64,000 bases of DNA from Microstegium vimineum (GCA_022036555.1 CM039123.1:13393217-13457216), one strand, 5' to 3'. Counted from the stretch's first letter, positions 1-11,426 are shown. A program made the numbers and translations. The notes: a model not told the origin generated them from the sequence alone.

Positions 1-92
1 GTTTTTACCCCCCTCCCTTATATACACAGCTCATGATCAGAGAGACGCCTTCTACCAAGTCGCATGAAGCATGCGAGCCAACTATTGTGGAG

Positions 93-1937
93 TGCCCTTG
101 TTTTGGTGCAAGGTCAGCGGGAAGACCTCGCTCCTCTTCCAGTTCGCGGTGAACCGCGTGACGGAGAGTGGCCGTGGCGTCGTGTTCTTTTGCAGCAAGG
201 GGAGGCTGGAGAGCAACCCCCTTTCCTGTCCCAGGTGAAGAGCCTACGTTTACTTGGCAGCGTTGCTCATACGGAAGAAGAGCGAGCTGCAAAAGGTTGC
301 ACGTGCTAGATACCTTTTCCTCGTTTCTGAATCCACACCTCTTTTGGTTTCAGGGCGTTGATCCATCTATGATCTTACTTCAGATGATACAAATTAATTA
401 AGAGGTCTTCGACTCGTGGATGTGTTTCTTGTTCTGTATATTTGTTTTTGCAATCCCATGCCATGATTTTAAATTCTGAATGGTGTAAGAATGTGCAACG
501 TTGTGTATTTGAATGGATTGTGTTGCTTGGTTATCCATCTGCTCGATTATTGTGTAAAGTTTTGTTAAAATGGTAGCAATTTCATGCAGCGATGGCTAAT
601 TCATGCTTAAATTATGTGTTGTTGCTCCTAGATATGTTGAAGACGGTGATGAAATTAGAAAGTACTTTGCTGCATTTCACCTTCTTGACGACTTCCCTGC
701 TGCAGTCATTGTTGATGATTTTGTTGATTTCTTCTCCGAAAGGTGTCATTTCCATGCTGTCTTGTGATGTTAATTACACTTATCTACATCAATTGTTGAC
801 TTTATGCCAGGCATGCAAATCAATTTCGGAATTTATTACATAATAAAACACACTAATGGGCAGCAACCTTCAAGCCTTTCTTCTTCTGAGTAAATTCAGA
901 TGATGGATTTGAGATAGCTGAAAACAGAGATTTTGTTCTGTATGTCTTGAATTGCTACTGCCATCAGTTGTTTACTTGAGCATTTCCTTATAGCATTACT
1001 ATTTCATTTTCATACTCTCTTAGCAGGCACTTTGTTATCCATTATACAAAAAAGTTATACACCAGCATTGCTCTAAATTAAATTCTAGACTTGCAGTTGT
1101 TATGCTTTTTTCTTTTGTATATGTAGGTAGCTCTGACCTTGCTGAAACTGTCATAGGAGCTGCCAACAAAGATATGGAACTACTAGGGCTCGAGATCTAG
1201 CAATGGTGCGCGTATTAGCTTTGTGCCACAATTCTATTGGGCATGCAAAGTAAGTGACACAGTAATGCTTAATCTTGAAATATTTCTGTACCAGAACGTT
1301 GGTTGATGTAACCATCTAAATCTCTTTCATAGTGCAAAGCTTGGAACCCTTGGTTCTTGCAATCTATTACTATCTGATGTACATCAAGGTGATACCCCAA
1401 GATCATTGTTCATTTACCAGAGATGGATAAATTCCATATACACAATCCGAGGTAAATCCTTTAGTAGACATTTCTCTTCTTTCTTCAGTTCCTTATTTTT
1501 ATTTGCAATTCGTTTTGTGCTCCCACTAGTCACCTTAAAAATTGTAATCCTTGATGTGGTAGAACATTTTGCACTCACACAGAACGCATGTTGGGAGATA
1601 GTATTATGTATTCAACTTAAAATGCCCAAGTGAATATGTCAAAACTATCTGTCAAACCGTCTTCATAAAATTGCAATTTTTCTTGTCAAAAATACAAGTG
1701 TCATTTTCTTTCATTTAATATAGCTACCTCCAATTATTTTGTCTATGAGTGAATGTAGGTTTGATATCACTTGAGTTAACATGTTTATACAATATTTATT
1801 GCCTTTTCATAGGCGACGGCAAAGGATCCTACATTCTTCAGATCATTGGCAGTTCAGAAACTGGATCAAAGAAAGCAAGAAAAGCTAAATACTCAATAGC
1901 ACTACAATATCTTCTTCTTGAAGAGACCAGCGATTAA
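93..1937 (+). pseudogene. RecA/SWSAP1-like ATPase gene, truncated left copy
   Basis: This copy carries the same exons as the gene at 8031-10055: about 112-234, 354-397, 632-742, 1157-1249, 1333-1451 and 1813-1937. The encoded parts include SGKTSLLFQFAVNR (end of a Walker A loop) and AVIVDDFVDFF (a Walker B-like strand), as in RecA/RAD51-type ATPases. Exon 1 with the start codon is missing, because homology to the right copy begins only near 93. The donor after exon 3 reads AATTAAG where the right copy has AAGTAAG, so the GT is lost and an in-frame stop follows. A correct full-length product is therefore unlikely. Exons 4 to 7 remain open and end at TAA 1935-1937. I assign SWSAP1-like from the domain pattern only; the family name is tentative. 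Confidence 0.75.
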
Positions 1938-2016
1938 AAATTCTTTGTTTTTCTATTACAGTTCAGTTCCCAACAGAGATCATAGGCCCCAGCAGTTAGT
2001 TTTATGCTTTTAGCAT
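93..2016 (+). repeat. Left arm of a 1.9-kb inverted duplication
   Basis: From about 93 to 2016 the plus strand matches the minus strand of 9880-7952 almost base for base, introns included. I see only scattered substitutions and small indels. Homology starts near GTGCCCTTGTTTTGG and stops just after TTTTAGCAT, and both flanks are unrelated. The spacer between the arms is about 5.9 kb. Retained introns show a DNA-level duplication rather than retroposition. The duplicated content is exons 2 to 7 plus the 3' flank of the ATPase-like gene. Confidence 0.93.
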
Positions 2017-2245
2017 ACTGATGATTGTAACAACAATTTCCTATTTAATGCTTCTCCTAGCAGCACTTGAGTTGGTTGTATATGCATGTTTGCACCTCTA
2101 GCTGATATGAGTGTTTTGCATTTGCACCAATCGACAACCGGGTTTGATATGTTGTGCTGAACTTCAGTGAGTACTACCAATTTCCAGTGTCCTCATTTTC
2201 CCAAAAGTTCAGGAAGTGCTTAAGTTATTGAACTGGATTGATTAC

Positions 2246-2363
2246 GGCCCTGTTTATCCGCACTACTTCAGCACTGCTTTTCCGTGAACGAACAATATTT
2301 TTTTCTCATAACAAATCAGTATAAACATTCAATATAAGTCAAATTTCAGCAAAACGAACAGGC
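2246..2363. mobile_element. Small MITE-like element
   Basis: This short AT-rich segment starts GGCCCTGTTTATCC and ends with a near-inverted AACGAACAGGC. A TAC lies on both sides. It has the size and end type of grass MITEs of the Harbinger/hAT kind. The inverted match is imperfect, so family and exact ends are uncertain. Confidence 0.45.
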
Positions 2364-2986
2364 TACATGTGCCTCATCACTATTTAGCGAAGCACGGAAG
2401 CAGCAAGGTCTTGCTTTAAGAAAAATCTTGCCATGAACAAAGTGGCAACTGAGTTGTCGTGTGTCTGCTTTTCCATTGAGTGCTTCATGACAATAACTTA
2501 AGTAAAGCACATAAAAAAAATATAGCGCAAGAGCAGCACGAGCTACATGTACGTTTGACCATGACATGTGAAACGTCACCGCCTCACGGGTTAACTGCAA
2601 AAACTTGTATGTTCCTTATCTACAAATACTGCATTCCAGGCCACACTGCAAATTCCTGATGAGCTCATCAATCATGGTTTTTTTTAATCATTTGCAAAGT
2701 ATAACATATCCATGTGGAAGTGGAAGACACTGAAACTATAGTTTATTATTTAATATAAAGCACGAAAGTAAAACCACATGTAGTATCAGTTAACTCACAA
2801 AAGGAAGAGAAAAAGGCGAAGCTGAAGGCATGCCAGGGATTGCATAGAGTTTCTTAGTCCTAGAAAGACATGACACTGGTAAGCAGCTCTGTGAGACAGA
2901 AGAGTTCTACCCTCTCCAGCACCAACTAAAAACTAGGAATACACACGTCACCGAATTATTCATGACTAAAAGGCTGGCCATGCTGC

Positions 2987-3283
2987 TCATAGATCTTTAA
3001 CAATCGCAATACCCATGGAGTTGGCTGTGCCAATGGACTTGCACAGCGCCTCAAATGACATGTGCTTGCAGAAGGGGTCAACCTGCTTCAACTTTGCAAT
3101 CTCATACACGTGGCGGAGAGTGAGGGATGATACATTGCTGTGGCCTGGGCAACTACTGGCAGTTTCTATTCCTGCCGCCTTCTTGAGGAACCATGATACT
3201 GAGGGCGACTTGACCACAAACTCGAAGGTGCTATCCTTGTAGGCAGTTAAGGTGACTTGCATTGGAGTGTCTGCCTTGTATTT
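2987..3283 (-). pseudogene. Mitochondrial ribosomal protein L11 (uL11m), last exon only
   Basis: The minus strand encodes about 98 residues that I recognise as the C-terminal two thirds of plant mitochondrial ribosomal protein L11, a component of the stalk base of the large subunit. Diagnostic stretches are SPSVSWFLKKAAGIE, SLTLRHVYEIAKLKQ and HMSFEALCKSIGTANSMGI. A splice acceptor (TTTTCTAG) precedes the exon at 3283 and the frame ends in TGA at 2987-2989. The upstream exons with the N-terminal domain are absent. Sequence upstream on this strand is PRP19 instead. There is no stop inside the exon, but one isoleucine appears to be missing in the CKSI(I)GTANS motif. I call it a captured gene fragment. 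It could only be expressed as part of a PRP19-L11 chimera. Confidence 0.8.
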
Positions 3284-3327
3284 CTAGAAAACTTGCATTG
3301 GTGCTATCCTCGTAGGCAGTTAAGGTG
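3227..3327. repeat. Direct repeat at the PRP19/L11 junction
   Basis: A 28-bp unit (GGTGCTATCC...GTTAAGGTG) occurs at 3227-3254 and again at 3300-3327 with one mismatch. ACTTGCATTGG also occurs twice, at about 3254-3264 and 3291-3301. The second copy lies exactly where PRP19 coding sequence stops and L11 sequence starts. The shared string CACCTTAACTG (minus strand) is present in both parent genes. Confidence 0.85.
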
Positions 3328-6300
3328 CACAAGATTTGACCAGATAACCGATCAAAGAGTACTGCATTTGTATCAATACCCCCAGTTGCAACAATGTCCT
3401 GTAAATCCATGACAAGGACAAGGTAACTGAATAAATAGAATGAAATTCTACATCAATTTAACTTCACTACAGTTGAAATAAACAAGGTTCCCATTAAAGC
3501 TACAACTACATCAATAATCATGATGAATTAATGATAACTGAAAACCTGTGAATATGATTTGGTAGAACTCAATATTTTCTGAGAAGGCTCTTGCATCAAG
3601 ACAATTCACTGGTTTTCTTGTGCAGAGATATATAACATCGAGGCAAATTACACTTGAAATGAATGGGACACAAATCATCCTTAACCACTAAAGCTAACCA
3701 TGCCAGCTAAAACAAAGATTTTGAAGCATATAAAATGCAGAGAGATAATTAAAATGTGTGGGCGCTAATTTGCCCATAATTAAAATGCATCACCGCCAGA
3801 TTTAAGCGATCAATTTATGTGGCATTACAGCAAATAGATATACAACATCCAAACAACACATAGTAACAAACTAACCTTTGAAGGATGAACATCCATGGAC
3901 AAAATGTCTGGTTTGTTTGTCTTATGAAGGGGATGGCGGGAGATTTGAGTGTATCTCTCGAGTGCATCAATCGGTGCCAGAGTTGGAGGAACCTGAGAGA
4001 AAACAGAAGCAATTACTCTGTAGTAACTTACTCAACAACATGCAACTAAAGCTTACAGTCAAAGGATATGGAACTATGTAATCTACAGTGAAATTAACTC
4101 AATGCATGGCAAGCTCATGAAGCAAGCTAACTCTAGAGAATTCAGTTTTTTTTATAAAGTACAGCTACCACAATAAATGTTTTAGATCTTATTTTAACTT
4201 TTAATGCTGAATATGGAGCACAACACATACCTGTCTTTTCTTTCCCTGTGCTGAAAGCATGGTATTACACTCTGTAAGTTCATCAATCATGACAGGGTTG
4301 ATACCAGGATGAATCTTCTTCCCGTCAGGGCCAATTTCATCTTCCATTGCTGTATCAAACAAAGATGAATTATGAGATACCTAAAACTTGAACTATCAAT
4401 TTAGATGGAGAACATCAAACAGCTGGTACCTCTTTTTTCCATTGGAAACAAAAGCTGCAGGAGCAGCTCCTGCAACTGATGCAGGAATTGTCTTTCAGCT
4501 TGAGCCAAAAGTGCTCTAGCCTCATCCCTTTCCTTCTTTAATCTGGCTATAACACAGCAGGCAGCGTCATGCTGGAAGAGAAAAAAAAGGCAAAACAAAC
4601 AAATCAGTTGCGAGATAATCCTCTTTCTTTCTATTTTTTTAAAATGCAAACAAAATATATCAAGATTACAAAAGGTTTATGTGATCTCTAGGCAGTGACC
4701 CTCCACCTAGAGCCTAGGCACACCTAGGCATTCCATAGCCATACATATACATATTACATCTAAAAGTCTGAAAAAAAAGAAGAAACAGGATACCAGTGGG
4801 CCAAGAGTTAGATAAAAAGGCCCATGAAAGCAGCCCAAGCCCAAGTCTGAACAGCAAGCCTTATCCGTCCCCTCCCCTCCCACCTTACCCATTTGCTGCT
4901 CTGAGCTCCGCACAGACTCGCAACTGGCAGCGGCGCCACCACCTTTCGTCCCCCCATCTCTGCTGCCCGATGTCCAGTCCATGCCTACCCCGCCACTGCC
5001 TGCCCCAACCTCCTCCCGTCCTCCGCCGCCCGCGTCCAGTCCCTGCCTCCCCCAAGTTGTCTGCCGCCCTCAGTCCTTGCCTAATCCACCAACTTTCCCC
5101 ACTTTTCTGCAGACGCTCGACATACCTGCCTCCTCAGACATCACCAGAAGTCCCATACTCCCTCACACGTACCTCCCTAGGTAGACATGGCTAGTTACTA
5201 GTTGGAGCTAAAAATTAGCCCAAATTAGCTACAGTTGGCTAGCTAGTTGGCTAACAACTAGTTGAAGCCTTGGCCTAAAAATTAGCCCACCAATTAGCTC
5301 TCCTGTTTGAAGGCACTAGAGCTAATTTTTAGTTAGCTAGCAATTGGCTCACGTATCCAAACATGCTCTTAAAGGAAAAATGCATTCTAGTAGAAACTAC
5401 CAGTCAGAGTAAGCTTTGGGCTTGTGGTAATGTTCAAAACTACACCTTTTTCATCAACAGAAGGACGAGCTTTTACTATCCAAAATATAAATTATAATTT
5501 GGAGTTACCAATCTGGATTCAAAAAAGTCATTTTAAAACAATGTTAAAACGATGTTACAATGAGAACTTAAGGAGGGATACTCAGAATGCTCAAGTGAAA
5601 AGTGGTATATTCAACCTGAATCTACCATTCTCCAGCTACAAAAGTATGGGGAAGCTGGAACGCGAACCCTTGATATACCGAAATCCAAAATTGAAGAATT
5701 TAGCTATGCTATATAAAATCCAATATCGTATAAATTGTTCCAAAAAAATTGTAAACAGGATACAGAGATATGCAAAGGTGAATGGAAAACCTGGTAGAGC
5801 GCATGACTAAGTTCTTGTCTTGCTGTGTGAAGCTGCTGCTCTAAAGCAAAATTAGAAAGCATGAGAGCGTCCCACTCCTGCAAAATTCAGGAAAAACAAG
5901 TTTTGATAAGAGCTAGAGAATCATGATTCAAAACATTGGCCAGGCCACAATAAAAATGATATGGATCACAGAGATATAAGTACCATGATGATTCAATGCA
6001 TTCATAGAAGTAAGAACCATCTGATCGCAAAAAAAAAAAAGAAGAAGTAAGAACCATCAAAGTATTTCAATTGTATTCTTCAAATAAGGTCAACTGTCAG
6101 ATTCGTTTTCAAATAGAACAGTCAGTGCAACCAAAAGTGGAACACACACTTGAGACACAAGGCCCTTAAATCGCCTTAAGAACAAGGCACAAAAAATGCA
6201 CGAGCCGCTTTACACTTACGCCCAGAAAGGCACATGCCTGAGCAAGTTCGCTTAGGCCAGAGTGGCTTGAGACAGTATGTTGTGCCATATCTTGGAACAC

Positions 6301-7603
6301 GCTTTTTGCGCTTTTATTTACCTACCTTGATAACACCACACTTAACAAAAACAATCGAAGAAAGGTTCTCAATACCTCATAATCAAATTTTAGATATTCT
6401 AAAGCACGCCCAGAAAAGATAACTGGCAAAAGGTTGGAACCTCTTGCGTTCTGAAAAATCCCAAGGAGTCCTGGAATGCTTGCAGTCTGCAAAGGCCTGG
6501 GCTTCACGACCTTGCAAAGAATGGAGATCTTCAAGAGTTTTGGCAGATTGGGACAACAGTAGTAAAATACTTTAGGTCATTAGGTGCGCATGAGATTACC
6601 AGGGTAATTAATGAGTATATGACAGATGTTATCCTAATCAGATACACTAATCGATGTGGATGCAAAAGTACAAGCGCAGTGCACAAAATCAAATACCACT
6701 GTTGATTCAAAAAAAAAATATCAATTTAGTTCTTGAAACTTCAGTATAGCAATCTAACGCTTTAACTTTTAAGGGTGAAGGTAAAAAAATCGGGTGAAGT
6801 TATTTCATGGATACCATAAGTTTCGGTTTTTAGGAAGAATTTTTGCATTGCAAATAGAAAAAGAACTACAACTTGAGCATATGTCCTTTTCAGCTACTGG
6901 ATAGGTTGTTCTAACATCATGGGAAAAGAAAACACAAAATAACCTAAAATGGATCTAGGATTGAGAATGTATAATATTATAGAGTTTCCAATGAAGGTAA
7001 ACTAAAACCCTACATCATTTTTTCCACCTATATCTGGGCAGTTAAGGTGGAAGCACTGTCCAACAAATGAAAATATCGATAGACAAAAGATTATGCAGCG
7101 GCGACAAATTGATCCCTAACCTCACAACCTTTTATGTGATTTCTTTTTAGAAAAAAAGATTATTGATCCCCTAACCTCATAATCTTTATGTGCTTTCTTC
7201 TAAATTTTAGATACATGGTGTATAGGCTTTTACCTACTTAAGTAGTGCATAGTATGCTGCTGTCATTATTTCAATAAATAGTATTGTGTAATTTGGTTTC
7301 CTCATATGATGACAGGGGATCTCCTCGTAGCCTTGCTCAAGAAGTATCAAGAGCAACCTCACGAAACACGAATTGGCTAGTGATACTAATCTCCTCGCCA
7401 GCTTGCTCAATTAGTATGGAGAGCAACACTACGAGACACAAAAATGGCTACTGATACTCCACAGTCCACGCCACATGCTACTGAAAGCTTTGTTGCAACA
7501 ACTTGTTAGTAGCATACCAAAGAAGCCATACCTTGTTGGTCTTGACCGGCATGATATCGTCCATGGTGAGGTCCTCCTTGGTGACGGGACACTTGCCATG
7601 GTC
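3320..7603 (-). pseudogene. PRP19 (U-box splicing factor) gene fragment, seven exons
   Basis: Seven consecutive minus-strand exons match plant PRP19/MAC3, the ubiquitin ligase of the spliceosomal NineTeen complex: 7603-7532 (end of the U-box, CPVTKEDLTMDDI), 6510-6448, 5877-5791 (EWDALMLSNFALEQQL), 4571-4430 (coiled coil, ARLKKERDEAR), 4349-4231 (GINPVMIDELTEC), 3992-3876 and 3398 to about 3320 (first WD40 blade, DIVATGGIDTNAVLFDR). The first U-box exon and the rest of the WD40 propeller are missing. The fragment runs straight into L11 sequence. Introns and phases are kept, so it was copied as DNA. The donor after 6448 is GC instead of GT. In exon 4571-4430 a one-base loss and a one-base gain about 55 bases apart shift about 18 codons and then restore the frame. 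It cannot make a working PRP19; a chimeric transcript remains possible. Confidence 0.85.
4680..5372. other. Repeat-derived filler in a PRP19-fragment intron, including a MITE
   Basis: This intron segment holds a C-rich stretch (about 4840-5190) without convincing coding sequence. From about 5190 to 5372 there is an AT-rich segment with repeated TTAGCTAG/CTAGCTAA-type motifs ending ACGTATCCAAACATGCTCTT. That end is typical of grass MITEs, read from the other strand as AAGAGCATGTTTGGATACGT. The left end is not clear. Confidence 0.4.
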
Positions 7604-7951
7604 CTGTAATGTCGTGGGCATCGCCATCACGACATGGATTTAATATTTCACATGTATGCTTATACGTTTGCTTCATTTTTACAGATTACATTGAACAAAG
7701 AAAAGCATTTTTGTTCATCTACTGGTAGAGTAAGGATCAAGATGGCAACATACCATTAGGTAGTACAGAAGTCAATCCCTTTTCTAAAGAAGGATCCTAA
7801 TATGGGTTCGAAGCAACTACAGAAGGAGTTAGAGGACAAATATCAGGTGAAAATTGGGTACTCAACCGTGCATCTTGGTAGAGAGAAGGCAACGGAACAA
7901 ATTTTTGGTATATGGGAAGAAAGTTTTGGAAATTTGTTCAACTTCAAGGCA
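7604..7951. other. Spacer, nothing recognised
   Basis: Between the first PRP19-fragment exon and the right arm of the inverted duplication there is mostly AT-rich sequence. The upstream U-box exon of PRP19, expected here on the minus strand, is not present. Confidence 0.6.
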
Positions 7952-9880
7952 ATGCTAAAAGCATAAAACTAACTGTTGGGGCCTATGATCTCTGTTGGGA
8001 ACTGAACTGTAATAGAAAAACAAAGAATTTTTAATCGCTGATCTCTTCAAGAAGAAGATATTGTAGTGCTATTGAGTATTTAGCTTTTCTTGCTTTCTTT
8101 GATCCAGTTTCTGAACTGCCAATGATCTGAAGAATGTAGGATCCTTTGCCGTCGCCTATGAAAAGGCAATAAATATTGTATAAACATGTTAACTCAAGTG
8201 ATATCAAACCTACAATCACTCATAGACAAAATAATTGGAGGTAGCTGTATTAAATAAAAGAAAATGACACTTGTATTTTTGACAAGAAAAATTGCAATTT
8301 TATGAAGACGGTTTGACAGATAGTTTTGACATATTCACTTGGGTATTTTAAGTTGAATACATAATACTATCTCCCAACATGCGTTCTGTGTGAGTGCAAA
8401 AAGTTCTACCATATCAAGGATTACAATTTTTGAGGTGACTAGTGGGAGCACAAAACAAATTGCAAATAAAAATAAGGAACTGAAGAAAGAAGAGAAATGT
8501 CTACTAAAGGATTTACCTCGGATTGTGTATATGGAATTTATCCATCTCTGGTAAATGAACAATGATCTTGGGGTATCACCTTGATGTACATCAGATAGTA
8601 ATAGATTGCAAGAACCAAGGGTTCCAAGCTTTGTACTATGAAAGAGATTTAGATGGTTACATCAACCAACGTTCTGGTACAGAAATATTTCAAGATTAAG
8701 CATTACTGTGTCACTTACTTTGCATGCCCAATAGCATTGTGGCACAAAGCTAATACGCGCACCATTGCTAGATCTCGAGCCCTAGTAGTTCCATATCTTT
8801 GTTGGCAGCTCCTATGACAGTTTCAGCAAGGTCAGAGCTACCTACATATACAAAAGAAAAAAGCATAACAACTGCAAGTCTAGAATTTAATTTAGAGCAA
8901 TGCTGGTGTATAACTTTTTTGTATAATGGATAACAAAGTGCCTGCTAAGAGAGTATGAAAATGAAATAGTAATGCTATAAGGAAATGCTCAAGTAAACAA
9001 CTGATGGCAGTAGCAATTCAAGACATACAGAACAAAATCTCTGTTTTCAGCTATCTCAAATCCATCATCTGAATTTACTCAGAAGAAGAAAGGCTTGAAG
9101 GTTGCTGCCCATTAGTGTGTTTATTTATGTAATAAATTCCGAAATTGATTTGCATGCCTGGCATAAAGTCAACAATTGATGTAGATAAGTGTAATTAACA
9201 TCACAAGACAGCATGGAAATGACACCTTTCGGAGAAGAAATCAACAAAATCATCAACAATGACTGCAGCAGGGAAGTCGTCAAGAAGGTGAAATGCAGCA
9301 AAGTACTTTCTAATTTCATCACCGTCTTCAACATATCTAGGAGCAACAACACATAATTTAAGCATGAATTAGCCATCGCTGCATGAAATTGCTACCATTT
9401 TAACAAAACTTTACACAATAATCGAGCAGATGGATAACCAAGCAACACAATCCATTCAAATACACAACGTTGCACATTCTTACACCATTCAGAATTTAAA
9501 ATCATGGCATGGGATTGCAAAAACAAATATGCAGAACAAGAAACACATCCACGAGTCGAAGACCTCTCTTACTTGATTTGTATCATCTGAAGTAAGCTCA
9601 TAGATGGATCGAGGCCCTGAAATCAAAAGAGGTGTGGATTCAGAAACGAGGAAATGGCATCCAGCACGTGCAACCTTTTGCAGCTCGCTCTTCTTCCGTA
9701 TGAGCAACGCTGCCAAGTAAACAAAGGCTCTTCACCTGGGACAGGAAAGGGGGGTTGCTCTCCAGCCTCCCCTTGCTGCAGATGAACACGACGCCACGGC
9801 CACTCTCCGCCACGCGGTTCACCGCGAACTGGAAGAGGAGCGAGGTCTTCCCGCTGATCTTGCACCAAAACAAGGGCACT
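7952..9880 (-). repeat. Right arm of the 1.9-kb inverted duplication
   Basis: This is the inverted counterpart of 93-2016. It starts at ATGCTAAAAGCATAAAAC and runs through all introns and exons 7 to 2 of the ATPase-like gene. Beyond about 9880 the right copy continues into its own exon 1 and promoter, which the left arm lacks. The right locus is therefore the more likely source and the left the derived copy. Confidence 0.93.
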
Positions 9881-10055
9881 GCATGAACGAGGGGTACTAT
9901 CGATCCCGGCGCAGCGCGTGCCAAAACGGGCTAGTTTGATCAGGGCAAGGTGAGCAATGAAGCGCGTACCAACACGGGGGGCCCGAGAGTAGGGTGATGC
10001 CGGTGTTCGCGTCCCACCGTAGGGCGTTTGAAGGGTTGGAGAAGAACCTCTCCAT
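8031..10055 (-). CDS. RecA-fold P-loop ATPase, SWSAP1-like (right copy)
   Basis: Seven minus-strand exons: 10055-9976, 9858-9736, 9616-9573, 9336-9226, 8811-8719, 8635-8517 and 8155-8031 (TAA 8031-8033), about 231 residues. The start is ATG at 10055 (MERFFSNPSNALRWD). The Walker A loop is split by intron 1 (LLSGPP / SGKTSLLFQF). A Walker B-like AVIVDDFVDFF lies in exon 4. Small RecA-like ATPases of this layout include SWSAP1, a RAD51-paralogue-like partner of the SWIM protein SWS1 in homologous recombination; I infer that relation from pattern only. All junctions from exon 2 onward use GT-AG and are in phase. Exon 1 has 80 bases and ends in a run of six C, leaving the frame one base short. 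A one-base homopolymer error would fix this. Alternatively, the acceptor in ATCAG/CGGG is in frame but shortens the P-loop by two residues. The gene may be functional or a recent pseudogene. Confidence 0.6.
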
Positions 10056-11426
10056 CTTCACTGAGGATTAGCCGACGGGATGCGGAGGGAGCCGGCGCCC
10101 GCCGATGCTGGCGAGATGTTCGACGGAATGACAACAACGGCGGAGGGCTCACCCGCCGGAGAGGGAGGAGGAGCGGGCTCCGCCGGGCGCCGCCGGAGTC
10201 GCGCGAGGAGCCGGTGGGGGTGGGTGCGGGTGAGAGAGAGAATGGGGAGGGAGGAACCGGTGAGTGAGAGGGAGGGAGGCGGGTGAATAAAATAAACAGA
10301 CTGACATGTGGGACTATATGAGATAGAGAGATAGAAGATGGATGAATGCGGGAGAAAGTAATATAGAGGAGATAATATATGTTAAAACATTGATTTATTA
10401 AGAGCGTCCATAATGGTAATAACTAATATTAGCTACATAGTTAGTTGATGTGAAAGTGAGAGATAATAAAAAAAATTAATATATTGTACGACTCATATAC
10501 TTCTCTCATATAGTTTTAGCTACGTAAAATATAGATTATTTATTTATAGCTAGTGACTATTCTCTTCTACTTTCTACTTTTTCCTTGTTACATTACATCT
10601 AGCTAGCCGAACGTCCTAACTGGAGGAGGCTTAGTTTATCTATGCCAAAGCATGGGTCTAAAGTTAGCTCAGTCTTACTGATGATACTGATGATGATACA
10701 CGGCTCTGACCCCAAAAGCAGTTTCAACCGAAAAGCTACAGAAATCGTAAACACCTTAGGAGGAACTGTTTTTTAATGCATTCAAGAGCCAGCTGTTTTT
10801 TTTAGAACCCGGAGCTGCAATTTGTAGCTAGAGCTGTTTCTTTAGAAGCCGAAGCTGCAATTTGTTGCTCCGGTTCCAGAGCACTTGGGGAAGGAGCCGT
10901 GTCAAAGAGGCACTTTATAATTATAATTCTACCAAAGCACCAAAGTTCTAGAGAACAGAGAGTTGACGACTAGGCAAAACTCATGCTAGGAGCATTTACA
11001 GTGCAAGTACGACGCCAGAAAAATACAACACATAGAGAGACATACTCTGGGAGGTTACTCCAAACAGCCGATGACTTCGCAAAAAACAGCAGGATCATTC
11101 CAAAAGTATAGCCAATTTTTTCACAAGGAAATGAAGACTAATTATAGCCTTTACATAACCACAGATTGTCATGCAGATATACAATTACCTCTCAGTGGGT
11201 AACTGGTTACAGTCACCCCATCTAAATGGATCTGCTAGTATCACCTAACAACAGATTATACACCCTATTCTAAGATTATACACCCCATCCATGCATTTGC
11301 TTCAGTATGAAAAGGGTACATAGTCTGAGTTTCTTGTAGTGTAACAAAACGGTGGTTTTGATGTATGTTTGTGTGTGCTGAAGTCCGTGATCTTTAGAAA
11401 ACAGAAAGTTTTGGGGTCTTTCATGG
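10056..11426. other. Intergenic region between the ATPase-like gene and PEX12
   Basis: About 10056-10290 is GC-rich and is probably the promoter and leader region of the ATPase-like gene (minus strand). From about 10400 to 10600 an AT-rich stretch starts GAGCGTCCATAATGG, a motif common at the ends of grass MITEs, but I do not see the matching right end. The rest up to 11426 is presumably PEX12 3' UTR and spacer, with no open frame I trust. Confidence 0.45.

Noticed and set aside
2016..10400. Whole rearranged block as one Helitron or Pack-MULE
   Set aside because: Several same-strand gene fragments suggest it, but I found no TC...CTRR ends with a hairpin, no MULE terminal inverted repeats, and the inverted arms belong to a gene rather than to element ends.
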